Shown: piece after piece, positions 43,072-53,410 of the stretch
How the letters are laid out: the number at the start of each line of letters is the position of its first letter
Position numbering within the stretch: position 1 is the first letter of the stretch
Assembly: GCA_021292165.1 (NCBI GenBank)
Contig: JAHFWL010000248.1
Location: 434,001 to 498,000, forward strand
Direction: 5' to 3'
Length of the DNA: 64,000 nt
DNA from: Shinisaurus crocodilurus
Lineage: Eukaryota; Chordata; Lepidosauria; Squamata; Shinisauridae
Notes under the pieces: generated by a model
Databases searched by the model: none
What the model was told of the DNA's origin: nothing
The model's input: the letters and a program-made list of their open reading frames with translations, nothing else
Program-made: the position numbers and the translations under genes

Positions 43072-43629
43072 CATTAGCTGGCTCACATAGGAGGAGAGGG
43101 AGGAGGAGAAGGAAATGGGTTGGTATCTATCTTATGCTTTATGACAGGGGTGTAGAACCTCAGGTCCGGGGGTCAAATCCGGCCTGCATCAGATCCCAAT
43201 TTGGATGTGTGGGACATTGCTATGAACATTAAAAATAGCCTTCTTGGGTGTGACTTCTTCTCTGGCATTCAGAGTGGTGGGCTGGTGCTGTTCTGTGTGT
43301 TGAACGCTGGCCCATGTGAGTCTCACTTGCACATGCCTGGGCACCGCATCCCTCAGCAGTTTTAGCATCAAGACTTACTTCCTTTTGTATTGTCAACCCT
43401 GCTGTTGCTGGTTCGGTTAGGCAGCTGATGCACCCCGATCCCAAACACCTTGGGCTGCACCACAGGTCATTTTCAAACCCCCGTGACTATGGGTTGAAAT
43501 AGCCCAGTGTGGTCTACTTCAATTTGTGCTAGGGGTGGAGGCGAGGCAATGCCTTCTGGCTAACATGAAATGAATCTAGGCTAGGAAGCATAGCAACATA
43601 GGAAGCCGCCTTAAACCAAGCCACAGACA

Positions 43630-45166
43630 ATGACTGGATTCAGACAACATGACATGGCAACCCACCATGCAAATAAGCTATACAGTGTGGGTTGTTTATG
43701 AAACCATGGTGGGTTGTCCCTCCTCCTTCCCCCTTGGTCCTCCCGTGGGTATCTCAGGGGACTCAGCAGCAGGACCCATCTTGTCTCCTCTTCCCTTGCC
43801 AACCACAAGCCCTTTTGCACTCACTGTGGCTCCCCCTGCTCCCCCCCCGGAGATCACTTTTCACATTCTCCAAGTTGACAGCCCCTCCAAAGTGCCCAAG
43901 CAGCACACTGGAGGGCTGTCACTAGTTCGCCACCTAGCTGCTTGGGAAGGTGGGAAAGTGTGAGCCTCTCTAGGTGCTCAGGAAAATGGAAAAGTGCGAG
44001 CCACTCCGTTTACGGGAGCTGTCATAGCTCAGGCTTCCTTTTAAAATATGGTTTTTGACAGGGCTAATCAGAGTTTTTAACAGGGACATATGCATATACA
44101 TATGTATATGTCCCTGTCAAAAAAACCCTGATTAGTCTTGTCAAAAACACTGTTCTAAAAGGAAGCCCGAGTTTTAACAGCTCCTGTAAAAACTGACAGC
44201 TTCTGTAAACCAGATGATTTGTACTTTTCCACCTTCCCGAGCACCTAGTCTCGGGAAAGAGGCAGAAAGGGAACAGGAGAGTCAGGTTCAACCAAAAAAA
44301 AACTAGAGGATCTCACTGTGAAAGGGGTGATCTACTCACCACACCCTTTCACCAGCAAAGATCCCCTTGCGTCTTTGCTTTCCCTTAACAGCTCACCTTT
44401 TGACAGCTGTCAAGAGAGTCCAAAGTAAAAAAAAACCCATTTGCGGCCTTTCTGGGTCAATATCAATGGTTGGTGCTGTCTGCATTTTGGCAGCAGATAC
44501 CACTCAGGACATTGCCCAGGCAAGGCTTCCCATTTCAGACCCCCACAAGTGTGGAACTCTGCATTTGCACAAGACCAACTAATTTTTTTTAATTAACAAA
44601 AAATTTGCACAAATTTCTTACATGTAAAAAAAAGCTGGCGAACTAGTGACAGTCCCTCCAATGTGTCGCTTGGGCACTTTGGAGGGGCTGTCATTGGCTG
44701 TCACCTCAGAGAATGCAAAAAGCGATCTCCGAAAAATAAAAAAGCCATGGCAAGCGAAAAAGGGCCTGCAATCGCAGCAGGGAGAGGAGGCAAGGCAGCG
44801 TTAGCCATGGAGGACTGAGGGGGAAGGAGGGGGCAGACAACCCATGGTGAACCCGATCATCTGTTGGGTGCACCATGGATTATTCTGCAAACAAACAACC
44901 CACTACTGCTTATTCGCAGGGTGGCTCAGCATTACATCCAACCTCCCCCCCCTGCCAAGTTCACATGTCATGACAAGCCACTCTGAAAACAAGTCACCTG
45001 AACAACCAAACAAGCTATGGATTCTCAGGGCGGCTTTTGTGTGGTTAACAAACTACACTGAGGAAACCGCACCAGGTACAGACATTGCAACAAGCCACCC
45101 TGAAACAAACAAGGGTGACAACCCACTGTGGGTTGTCGTGTCATGCAAACCACGTCATTATGAGCT
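43630..45166. mobile_element. Large fold-back DNA-transposon-like element (1.5 kb)
   Basis: The ends pair as inverted repeats ('gacatggcaacccacc' left; 'gtgggttgtcgtgtcatgc' right). Internal arms pair too: 43850-43930 with 44636-44725 (sharing 'gcgaactagtgacag'). A nested palindrome runs from about 43930 to 44260 around 'acatatgcatatacatatgt'. No transposase frame is visible. Terminal motifs match 14100, 17440 and 24365, so this may be the longest member of that family in the window. Confidence 0.65.
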
Positions 45167-45191
45167 TACATGGAAAAATAAATAGGCTGTG

Positions 45192-45290
45192 GCTGCAATC
45201 CTATACCCACTTACCTGGCAGTAGACCCCATTGAATTCAATGGGACTTACTTCCCAGTAAGCGGGCATAGACCTGTGCCACACAACTGCT
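45192..45290. repeat. Small palindromic repeat ('cccattgaattcaatggg' type)
   Basis: Inverted arms 'caatcctatacccacttacc' and 'agtaagcgggcatagac' meet at the palindrome ccattgaattcaatgg. Related decayed pieces are at 21780-21990, 51470-51550, 52475-52600 and 60730-60850. Confidence 0.65.
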
Positions 45291-45307
45291 TAATACTATA
45301 TGGCTTG

Positions 45308-45422
45308 GTGTGTTATCTGGTGCTCTCCAGATGTTTTGGACTACAGCTCCCATCAGCCAGTGGGGCCAATGGCCAGGGCTGTGGAATTTGTAGTCCAAAA
45401 TACCTGGAGGGCATTAGATTGG
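45308..45422. mobile_element. Fold-back MITE ('caacacatctg' family)
   Basis: 'ggtgctctccagatgttttg' faces 'aaaatacctggagggcatta', with 'cagctcccatcagcc' near the centre. Confidence 0.7.
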
Positions 45423-46991
45423 ACAAATCTCCCAATGCCATAGTGGCTGTCAATTCCCAAGGCAGCTACAGGCAACCATGTTTTGAGCTTTCCTTCCCAC
45501 CCTCTTCTTGTCCTAGGTTTTGGGCACGAGGCCTCTGCTCCTCACTCACCTTCATGGCAGAGAGATGACTAAAGGTAACGGAGTATGTCCGTTTGAGAGA
45601 TGGGAGACAAAAGACTGCCGGTTTTTCTAATGTCTGGCGCCCTTTTATTGACTTTCTGAGGGCTAGGTAGAACTTGGCTATTGACAGATATAAAAGCTTT
45701 TCCTTGTTATAATCTGGTTAAGATGTGAATGTTGTTGCCACTTTTTGAGAAACTATTTAATTTTGTTTTTTTTACTTGTCTAACAACATACTAGCTACCT
45801 GTTTGGAATGGTAGTCTGTGGGAATGGTAGATAATGTAGATGCGCTGGGGGGTGGGTGGGTTGTGGTTTTTTGTATGAATGTTATACTGTTATGGTATTT
45901 ATATTTTCTTCTATTATTATTTATTAATGTATACATATTATAATAAAATATATTATTAAAAAAAGAGTGGCGCCTCTCTATTTGTTTTGTATTATTAGAG
46001 GGACCCAATTCTCTCCCCCACCCCCATACAGAGAAGTGGCTTGAAGAGGGAAATAACTTCATTCACCCAGTGCTGCTCAGAGACTTGATCTGGATTCATT
46101 TCAGACCGGACCAAAGGTTAGATGACCTTAACGGTGAGTCATTTGTACGATTCCTATCATAGTAGTGTGGAAGGAATAATGAAAAATTAACTGTATAACA
46201 CACATCTTTATTTTGTTCATCAACAGTATTCATTCTGATACCAAATTAAAAAATCCCAGTGATTCACTATGCAGATTGTGGGCTATATATTGCACAGCCT
46301 GTCAGATTTGAAAGCTGGCTTAAATAATTACGTTTTGAAATATTACTCCAACACAATGGGTATTAGAGTTGGGACTGCCCTGAAATAGGTTTCCCTCAAG
46401 GATGCTGTTTTTGCATCCATGCCTCTAATCTCGCTTGGCAGGAATGCAACTTTTGAGCAATTTCTGTGATTTGAAGCCAGCATTGAGTTTCGGTTGAGAA
46501 AACATTGATGTGAAAGTAGAGCTTCCAAATTCCTTCAGGACAGTGCTGATGTTCTTCCTCTTCTCTGACAGTACAACAATAACATTTGATTCCTGATACA
46601 AATGGCTTTGTTTTTCTCAGCACATACTTTCAATTCCAATTTGTTAATGTAAAATATATGGAAGAAACAGTAACACAGAAGGCAATAATATTTTGTCAGG
46701 CCCAAAGAACAACTGTGTTAAGAATTTTTTATTTTTCTTGGAACACTCCACTGTGTTTTCAGAGTGGCATATTTTAAAGGGCCCCCTTTTAGGATGGCTG
46801 CATAATTTTTGTGTTTATTATAAACACATGCCAATGATGCTTTCCCACCCACAGACAGCACGAAAACAAAGTTTGCCCTAGGAATGTCTAGCTTCAATGA
46901 AGAAACATGACAATTAAAAAAAAAAAATCATATTACTAGTACACTTTACATTGCTGTTACCAAGTAGGGCAGATTCAGCATAATAAATATG

Positions 46992-47044
<53 letters not shown>

Positions 47045-47352
47045 TACAGTATTTGCATACTGCTCCATATCAAGTAAATTCCAGAGCGATGAACAATAAA
47101 AAGATAAAAACAAATAAAAGAAACAAAAATAATACATTGAAAACAAAGTAACATTACATGGTTAAAATAAATACACCACTGTTTTCAGTTTCACACATTT
47201 CTGCAGTAAAATCAACACTTCTAGTATAAAAATGACTTTCATGAAATCCGTACAAATCACCTTACACAATGACACTATAAAAATAAATGAATGGATTTTA
47301 CCCATAGAGTTTGTTTTATTAAATCAGATGAGTAAGTTGTAACATAAATTTC
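45423..47352. other. Intergenic, no gene recognised
   Basis: AT-rich and mostly non-repetitive. It contains an (AAT)n run at 46993-47043. No exon with splice support or RNA gene was found. Confidence 0.45.
46993..47043 (+). repeat. (AAT)n microsatellite
   Basis: About 17 AAT units. The tyrosine-rich frame on the other strand is an artefact. Confidence 0.95.
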
Positions 47353-48259
47353 TGTGGAGGAAGGGGGGGCTGGCTGACCCGCCACACCCCCACCCTTTCC
47401 TACCCCAAAGGACCCAAGACCCCCAGAGATCTCAAGGTACCAGATTGCCAGCCTCAGCTGTCTGCAATTCTACTTGAATCTCTGTTCAGGGACTTGCCTT
47501 TGTGACTGTAACCTGGATTTAGTTACTGAACTAAGCAGAGCAATCCACAAACACCACGTGGGGTAAAACCAAGAAAGGTTTATTCTGGTAGCATTTTACA
47601 ACAACCAATAGGGAAATGAGAGAAGCACAAAATAGAGAGAGACACTTTGGTACAAAGTAAAGCTGCAAAATAACAAAACCTGATTCCTTAATATCTCCCA
47701 GGCACACAACTCTGTTACCTGGGGGTCAATTCTCTTCCAGGGTTAGATCCAGCACAGCCTTGCTGCCCGGGAGGACTACTTCACCTACCCGAGGGTCCGA
47801 GATGGGTAGCCCTCCACAAGGCCTGTCTTTACCAGAGCCCTCATTCAGCTAATTTCACCAGGAGCTACCTGGGGTCGTATCCTGAGGCCCCCCGAAGGCT
47901 TGGACCTCTGCCTGGCTTGCTGCCATTGCTCCACAGCCAGCAACCACACGACGAACAAAGACAAAGACACAAAAACCCACACGTTGGGAAATAGTTTTCC
48001 CCCTCCCCTCCTCCTTCCTGTAGCGTTGCTGCTTCTCAGCCAATCAGGATGAACTTCACCTGGCCAGGCAGGGAGGGGAACTCATGACTTACTGGGCCTG
48101 AACTACATTTGCATGTGAAAGCTGGGTCACTGTAGACTTTGGGACGCCGGCATACACACCCCGCCCCCCCAGCCTTTAGCCGGTTCACACATGAGGGTGT
48201 GTGTGTGTGTGTCTGTGTGTGTGTGCATGTAGGAACCCCCAAAGGCTTCTTCCTTCACA
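47353..48259 (-). repeat. Solo LTR, older relative of the 2861-7380 element
   Basis: On the minus strand it starts TGTGAAGG and ends CTCCACA, with a 5-bp TSD ATTTC on both sides (47348-47352 and 48260-48264). It aligns along its length with the young LTRs: a CA-rich start, 'aaccggct', 'gattggctgagaag', 'caaggctgtgctggatctaa', AATAAA and 'tctctgggggtctt'. At the U5 end it stops where the young LTRs have their first PBS-like copy, so it lacks their 83-base extension. Short frames here are not genes. Confidence 0.88.
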
Positions 48260-48264
48260 ATTTC

Positions 48265-49333
48265 CAATTCATCTTAGGCAAAATATGGATACTAAACACT
48301 GGCATAAAAATCACTGAACTAAAGCCAGAGAAGTCCTAACTGGTGTTAGTTTAAAATGATCTCACAACAAGACAATTATATACAGATGTAGCTCTCTGTA
48401 GTACACCAGCTTTTTAGTTCAGCTAACTTGGTGATGAACTCCATTGCAAGAGCATCAAGTTATGTCAACAGAGGCCTGGTTTTACATAGATCAAGCAAAT
48501 AAAGTGTTTGCTTTATTCAGTGTACACTTCTACACTGAATAAAGCAAACACAAGATGTCCTGATGTTGTATTGTGTTTTCTTACTAGACACTATTCCCTG
48601 ACCCTGGAATCTAGTGTCAGTTCTTCAGTGTAGTCTGGAGACCAGAAGCCTAACTTGTTTACTCATGTATGTTCTGGGGCCTGAACTCAGTGTCCATGAC
48701 TATTATGGGGCTTGTCCCACCCCACTGCTACCTAGGGCCGGCCTAAGACATTTTGCTGCCTGAGGCAAAAGACAAGAGGGTGCCCGCCCATTCCATGTAC
48801 AGAAGCAGACCAGACTGGCAATTGAATCTTACTTCGGCACTGGTGATCGGGCAGCCTCCTCCACTACAGCTGAGGGCAGCCTGCTAGGGCAGGCCAATGG
48901 CACACACAGCTCTGTCCTCCAACATCTTGATGCCAATCCCTGCTGCCCTCCAGCAGGTGCTGCCTGAGGCGTCTGCCTCACTCTGTCTAATGGTAGGGCT
49001 GGTCCTGCTGTTACCAGTTTGATGCCACTTCCTCTGTTGGTTCTTTTGCCTGTGTAGCAAATGCCACCAGGAACTAAGGAACACTTGGACTTGTAGTTAC
49101 TGAGAGAGACGTCACATAGGGTGGATCCCCTCTCCCCATCTCTCTCTCCCTCTCCCTTTGTATCTGTGAGTGTTTTCTAAAGGACCAATAGCTCACTGTT
49201 CAAAATGTTGTTTGTTCTTTTCTAATGTTGCTTCTGATTGGCTCTAGCAAATCTCACAAGATTCTACAAGATCTGGACACCCTATATAGATACAGGGGAA
49301 TAAGTCTACATAAACATACTCAAGCAGAATGTA
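48265..49333. other. Intergenic, no gene recognised
   Basis: Probable old repeat text around 48730-49020 ('ctgcctgaggc...') but nothing classifiable. Confidence 0.35.
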
Positions 49334-49447
49334 CAACAGCCTCCCCCAACCTGGTGCCCTCTAGATGTTTTGGATTTCAGCTCCCATCAGCCCAAGTTGC
49401 CAATGGTCAGGAATGCTGGGAGTTATAGTCCAAAACATCTGGGGGCA
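49334..49447. mobile_element. Fold-back MITE ('caacacatctg' family)
   Basis: Arms 'caacctggtgccctctagat' and 'atctgggggcaccag' with 'cagctcccatcagccc' near the centre. Confidence 0.75.
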
Positions 49448-49610
49448 CCAGTGAAGGCTGATCTACAATTTAGCCCTTTTTCCTTGAGGAATGGACCTGC
49501 AGTCCAGGCCACCCCACCCCCTAGACCTCTGGTCTTGAATAGTGTCCCCTTCCCCCACCTGGACCCTGCTTCTGTATGGAACTACCCTGCTTTAAAAGGT
49601 ATGTCTAGAA

Positions 49611-49746
49611 CAGGGGTGGGCAGAAGGTAGATCTCCAAATGTTTTGGACTTCAGCTCTCAGAAGCCCCTGTCAGCATGGCCAATGGTCAGGAATACTGGG
49701 AGTTGAAGTCCAAAACATCTGGAGATCTACTTTCTGCCCACTCTTG
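49611..49746. mobile_element. hAT-type fold-back MITE (136 bp)
   Basis: Ends CAGGGGTGGGCAGAAGGTAG and its near-complement. 8-bp TSDs GTCTAGAA (49603-49610) and GTCTACAA (49747-49754) differ by one base. Confidence 0.85.
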
Positions 49747-49754
49747 GTCTACAA

Positions 49755-51149
49755 CATCACCGCTATCCTTATTTCAAAATATTGCAGTTCCAATATTCTC
49801 TGTGGAACAGATACCTACAGATCTGTAGTACCAGGAAGTTATCTGGCAACCCTACTTGAAGTTTGAAAATTAACCATCCGCTACAGCAAGGATTGGGTAG
49901 CCTTTAGTTTCTATAGGCATATTAGATTACTTAAAAAAAAATTAATATAAGGGCATTTCCACGGGATACAAGTCAGCATAGTGCATTTTGTTCTTTTGAA
50001 ATAAAAGCAAGCAGGTTAGCTTTATAGCAATTCCTCAGCAGAGGGCTCCACCAGACATGATTACAACTATCTGATAAAAACCACTTCCTGCCACCTGGTG
50101 GTCAAAATACACATAGACACTCATACACTAAGAACCAATATTTTTGATGGAAAGGTAATGAAATTTTCAAGCATCTGAAAAATATACCCACTGACCGTTA
50201 TGTTGTTAAAAATGGTTCTGATTTGTATTTGACAGACTGGACCAAAACTTGGGAGGATGTAATTTGAGCCAAAATAATTCAGTACCTTCTTTAAAACAGT
50301 ATCAAAAATAGTTTACAGCTCCAGGATTCAAATGAAGCATTCACTCTCATTAGAAAAACATCACATACACTTTTGCAATCTTACAAGACAGCAGGCTGTA
50401 AAAAGCACTTATGCTCCTGTAAAAACGTATCTATTATAACTAAATGCTTGAGCCCTTAATTTCACACAGAACATTTCTTGAACAGCAAGATATGACACAC
50501 TCACTCCTTGAAGGAGTGGCTTAGTGGCATTGTCGTCAATGTACTCTGCTTCTTCCTGCTCATTAGTATTATTGCCCTGTTTAGGAAGAACTAGTTTACT
50601 GTTCACTGTTCTGAAAGGGAAGCAAAAGTACAGGGTTCTCTCATGTTGAAAAGGATCAGAGCATGCATCTATCCAGTCAAATATTCCATCTCTAAAAGTG
50701 GTCAGCCAGAGGATTCCAAAAAGATCACAAGCAGGGCATTATGATGGCTATTTGTCTCCAACTGCTTCTGAACTTAGCTCCACTTAATTGTCATCATGGC
50801 TAAGACAGAGCCACTGATTGACCTATCCTTCATGAATGTCTCACCTACAAACAATGATGTCACTACATCTTGTGGTAATTAAACTTTCATGCCATCCTAA
50901 GGGTGTTTGTGGCATATAAGAGCTGGAAAGAATATACTTAAATAATTTAAATATTTTACTTAATTAAGCTGCAATCCTATGCATGTTAAAGTGCAATCCT
51001 ATGCATGCTGGCTGGTGCATGCTGGGAGTTGTAGGCCTTTGTTCTGTCCAAGTATGCATAAGATTGAACCCTTAATCTTTAAATTTTTAAATAAGTAATA
51101 AAAAATCAATTGACAATAGCGATATTGGGTAACAACAGAAATAATAGTG
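49755..51149. other. Intergenic, no gene recognised
   Basis: Mostly unique AT-rich sequence. Half of a Harbinger-like fold-back MITE ('tgctgggagttgtaggcctt', ending '...aacccTTA') lies at about 50990-51075. Confidence 0.4.
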
Positions 51150-51248
51150 GAGGGTTGTTGCGAGGATAAAAAGGAGATTACCGGTATGTAAGCCGCCTGG
51201 GTTCCTTGCAGGAAAAAAGGCGGGGTATAAATATAATAACTAACTAAA
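51150..51248 (+). repeat. tRNA-derived SINE, 5' truncated
   Basis: Only the 3' part is present: 'agggttgttgcgaggataaa', 'taagccgcctgggttccttg' and a TAAC/TAAA tail. Confidence 0.7.
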
Positions 51249-51559
51249 TAATTCCTGGCAAACGAACATGGCCAGGAATCACAGAAATGGTAAAGTAATA
51301 ATTGACCTACCAAATGTTTGCATCATAATCCTCAGGGTTGGCCCTTTTATGGCACCATCATCATCATGCTGTGGCGGTATGTATGCAATCTCTGAAATGG
51401 TTCACACACCAGAAATATATATTTTTTATTTACAATTTTAATTTCTTCTATAATTAACATAATCAACAGCGCAATCCTAAGCATGTTTTCTCAGAAGTCC
51501 AGTTGAGCTCAGAGAGGTTACTCCCTTAGTATGTGTGTTTAGGAATTGCAGCCTCAGAC

Positions 51560-52115
51560 CAGGGATGGGGACTCGGACTCGAGGACTCGACTCGTGAGTC
51601 AGACTGAGTCCCCCCTCTGACTCGACTCGGGTCCCAATATTTTTAATGGGACTCGAGACTCGACTCGGTACTCGAGACCAAGGACTCGTCAACATCCCTG
51701 CTTGATGCCACCTGCAGGTGCTGCCTGGACCCAGTTGCAGTAACAATCCAAGTTTATTTTTTAAAATCATTTTCCTAATGCAACCTTTCAGACATTTTGG
51801 GTTTGGCTGCCTCTGCCTGCCTGTTTGGGGTTCCCTGCCTCCTCTGCCTGCCTGGTTATTTTGGGTTTGTCTGCCTGGTCTGTTCTTGTCAAAATCAGTG
51901 GCAGAGTTTTGAGATAAAAAGGCACACTTGTGCCTAGAATTTATTTAAGCCACACATCTGAAGTAGCCTTATTTTGTTGGGGAAGAAACCCATTGATTTT
52001 AATAGGGACTCGTGGAGTCAGCTTTGGGAGTGACTCGGGACTCACCATTTTGGACCAAGGACTTGGACTCGGACTCGACTCGTGACTCGAGACCAAGGAC
52101 TCTTCAACATCCCTG
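51560..52115 (+). mobile_element. hAT DNA transposon copy 3 (556 bp, internally deleted)
   Basis: Perfect 8-bp TSDs CCTCAGAC (51552-51559 and 52116-52123), CAGGGATG/CATCCCTG ends and GACTCG-rich subterminal blocks as in copies 1 and 2. The transposase remnant is gone. About 48 bases of unrelated sequence (51701-51748) join the 5' unit to the 'ttgggtttggctgcctctgc' region. Confidence 0.9.
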
Positions 52116-52123
52116 CCTCAGAC

Positions 52124-52860
52124 TCCTAACCGAATGCCACTCCCCCCCCCCCCAAGAAATGAAAGCCTTTCACAACAGGCAGCGTATAGAAACGCAGGCG
52201 CCGCCAAGCGGGAAGAACCAACTGCTTAACGTTGGCCTTTGTCTCCTGCCGACTGCAGATTGTGGGGTTGGCTCGCTGCATGGACGCCAACCCCTTTTAG
52301 ATCCAAGCTGAGGTTCTTCATCCTACCCTCTCTTAACTACTTGCTACAGCAGCCTTCCCCAACCTGGCGCTTTCTACATGCGTTGGGACTACAACTCCCA
52401 TCATCGTCCTGGGGTTGTGGTACAGCCTTAACTTTGCTCTGCAGTCACATAATATGAACACCCCTTGTTCTCAACCCTATGTTTACTCAGAAGCCCGATT
52501 GCGCTCAATGGGACTTAACCCCGAGTAAGCGTGCATGGATGACTGCAGGAGTAAGTTCCACTGAACACGACAGGGCTTACTTCTGAGTAAACATGCACAG
52601 TCGAAACTAAACATTAACAGGAAGGTTTGGGAACTGCTAGACGGGCACAGTAAAGAAGCGAGCGGCGAATCTTTTCCCGCGCAACGGACTCCCTCAAACG
52701 CGGGGAGGGAAGAAGGGCCCTTCCTATCAGAATCACCACAAACCATAAAGAGAAACAGTTACGCGTCATCGCAGTCCGCACCTGCACTTCCGGCGTAAAA
52801 TTGAACTGGTTTTCCACTCTTCCCTGACATTACAAAGTATGTAGTTTCCGCGACAGAGAT
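52124..52860. other. Upstream flank of SNRPF, no gene recognised
   Basis: Contains a fold-back MITE half near 52345-52420 and a small palindromic repeat near 52475-52600. From about 52620 CpG content rises. An ETS-like CCGGAAGT motif on the minus strand (near 52785-52795) hints at promoter activity, but no divergent coding exon is visible. Confidence 0.4.
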
Positions 52861-52899
52861 GTCACAGGCTAGAGCGACGCTACTCTGCACCCGTAGAGA

Positions 52900-53020
52900 A
52901 CCACAGCCAATGGCGGCTTTCTGTTTCTAAAAGGCGTTTGGACCGTGTGTCCCTCTAAGGTTTTCTAGCTCTGCGCCTCCAGCGAAGCTTGGCCGCTCTA
53001 GCCAGGCCTTGGCCTCTTGG
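52900..53020 (+). promoter_or_regulatory. Possible upstream promoter and alternative non-coding first exon
   Basis: A CCAAT box in 'cagccaatggcggc' (about 52908) precedes a pyrimidine-rich stretch and a donor-like 'cttgggtaagt' near 53018-53024. This could be an alternative 5' exon spliced to SNRPF exon 2. There is no coding potential and the call rests only on motif order. Confidence 0.25.
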
Positions 53021-53139
53021 GTAAGTCTCCAATCAGAGAGTTCCTTTTCCATCGGGGATCATAGAGATAGGAAAATTGTATGTATAAGTCTATGGCCGGG
53101 ACTAGGAAAGGTTATTCCGCGAAGGTGAAAGGTCATGAG

Positions 53140-53410
53140 GAAAGTTCAGCGGGCTGGCGGAAGTGAAAGGACCCTACGTCATTTCCTTGCTTTTTCATTT
53201 GGAACTCTGGCGGGCACACGTGCTGCCCCCGAGTAATTTTTGCTGTCGCAGCCGCCCTTCGCTTGGTTGGGTTGCTATGGTGAGTTGTGTTTTTTTTGGT
53301 TGGGGGCGCGGGAAGCGGGTGAGACGAGCTGTACTGCGGCCCTCTGAGTCGGAGAAGTTGGCGGCTCCTGCACCCCGGGAAAGGTCCGGGGAGGGGCGGG
53401 GAGAAGAGAG
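53140..53410 (+). promoter_or_regulatory. SNRPF CpG-rich promoter with ETS- and CRE-like sites
   Basis: TATA-less, CpG-rich sequence spans the SNRPF start. GCGGAAGT (53157-53164) is an ETS/GABP-type site and TACGTCAT (53175-53182) a CRE/ATF-like site, both about 100-120 bases upstream of the ATG. This arrangement is typical of housekeeping promoters. Confidence 0.65.

Noticed and set aside
52614..52817. A divergent gene sharing the SNRPF promoter
   Set aside because: Minus-strand frames near 52800 are short, hit stops early and lack a donor site with coding support. The known neighbour on that side in human lies far away.
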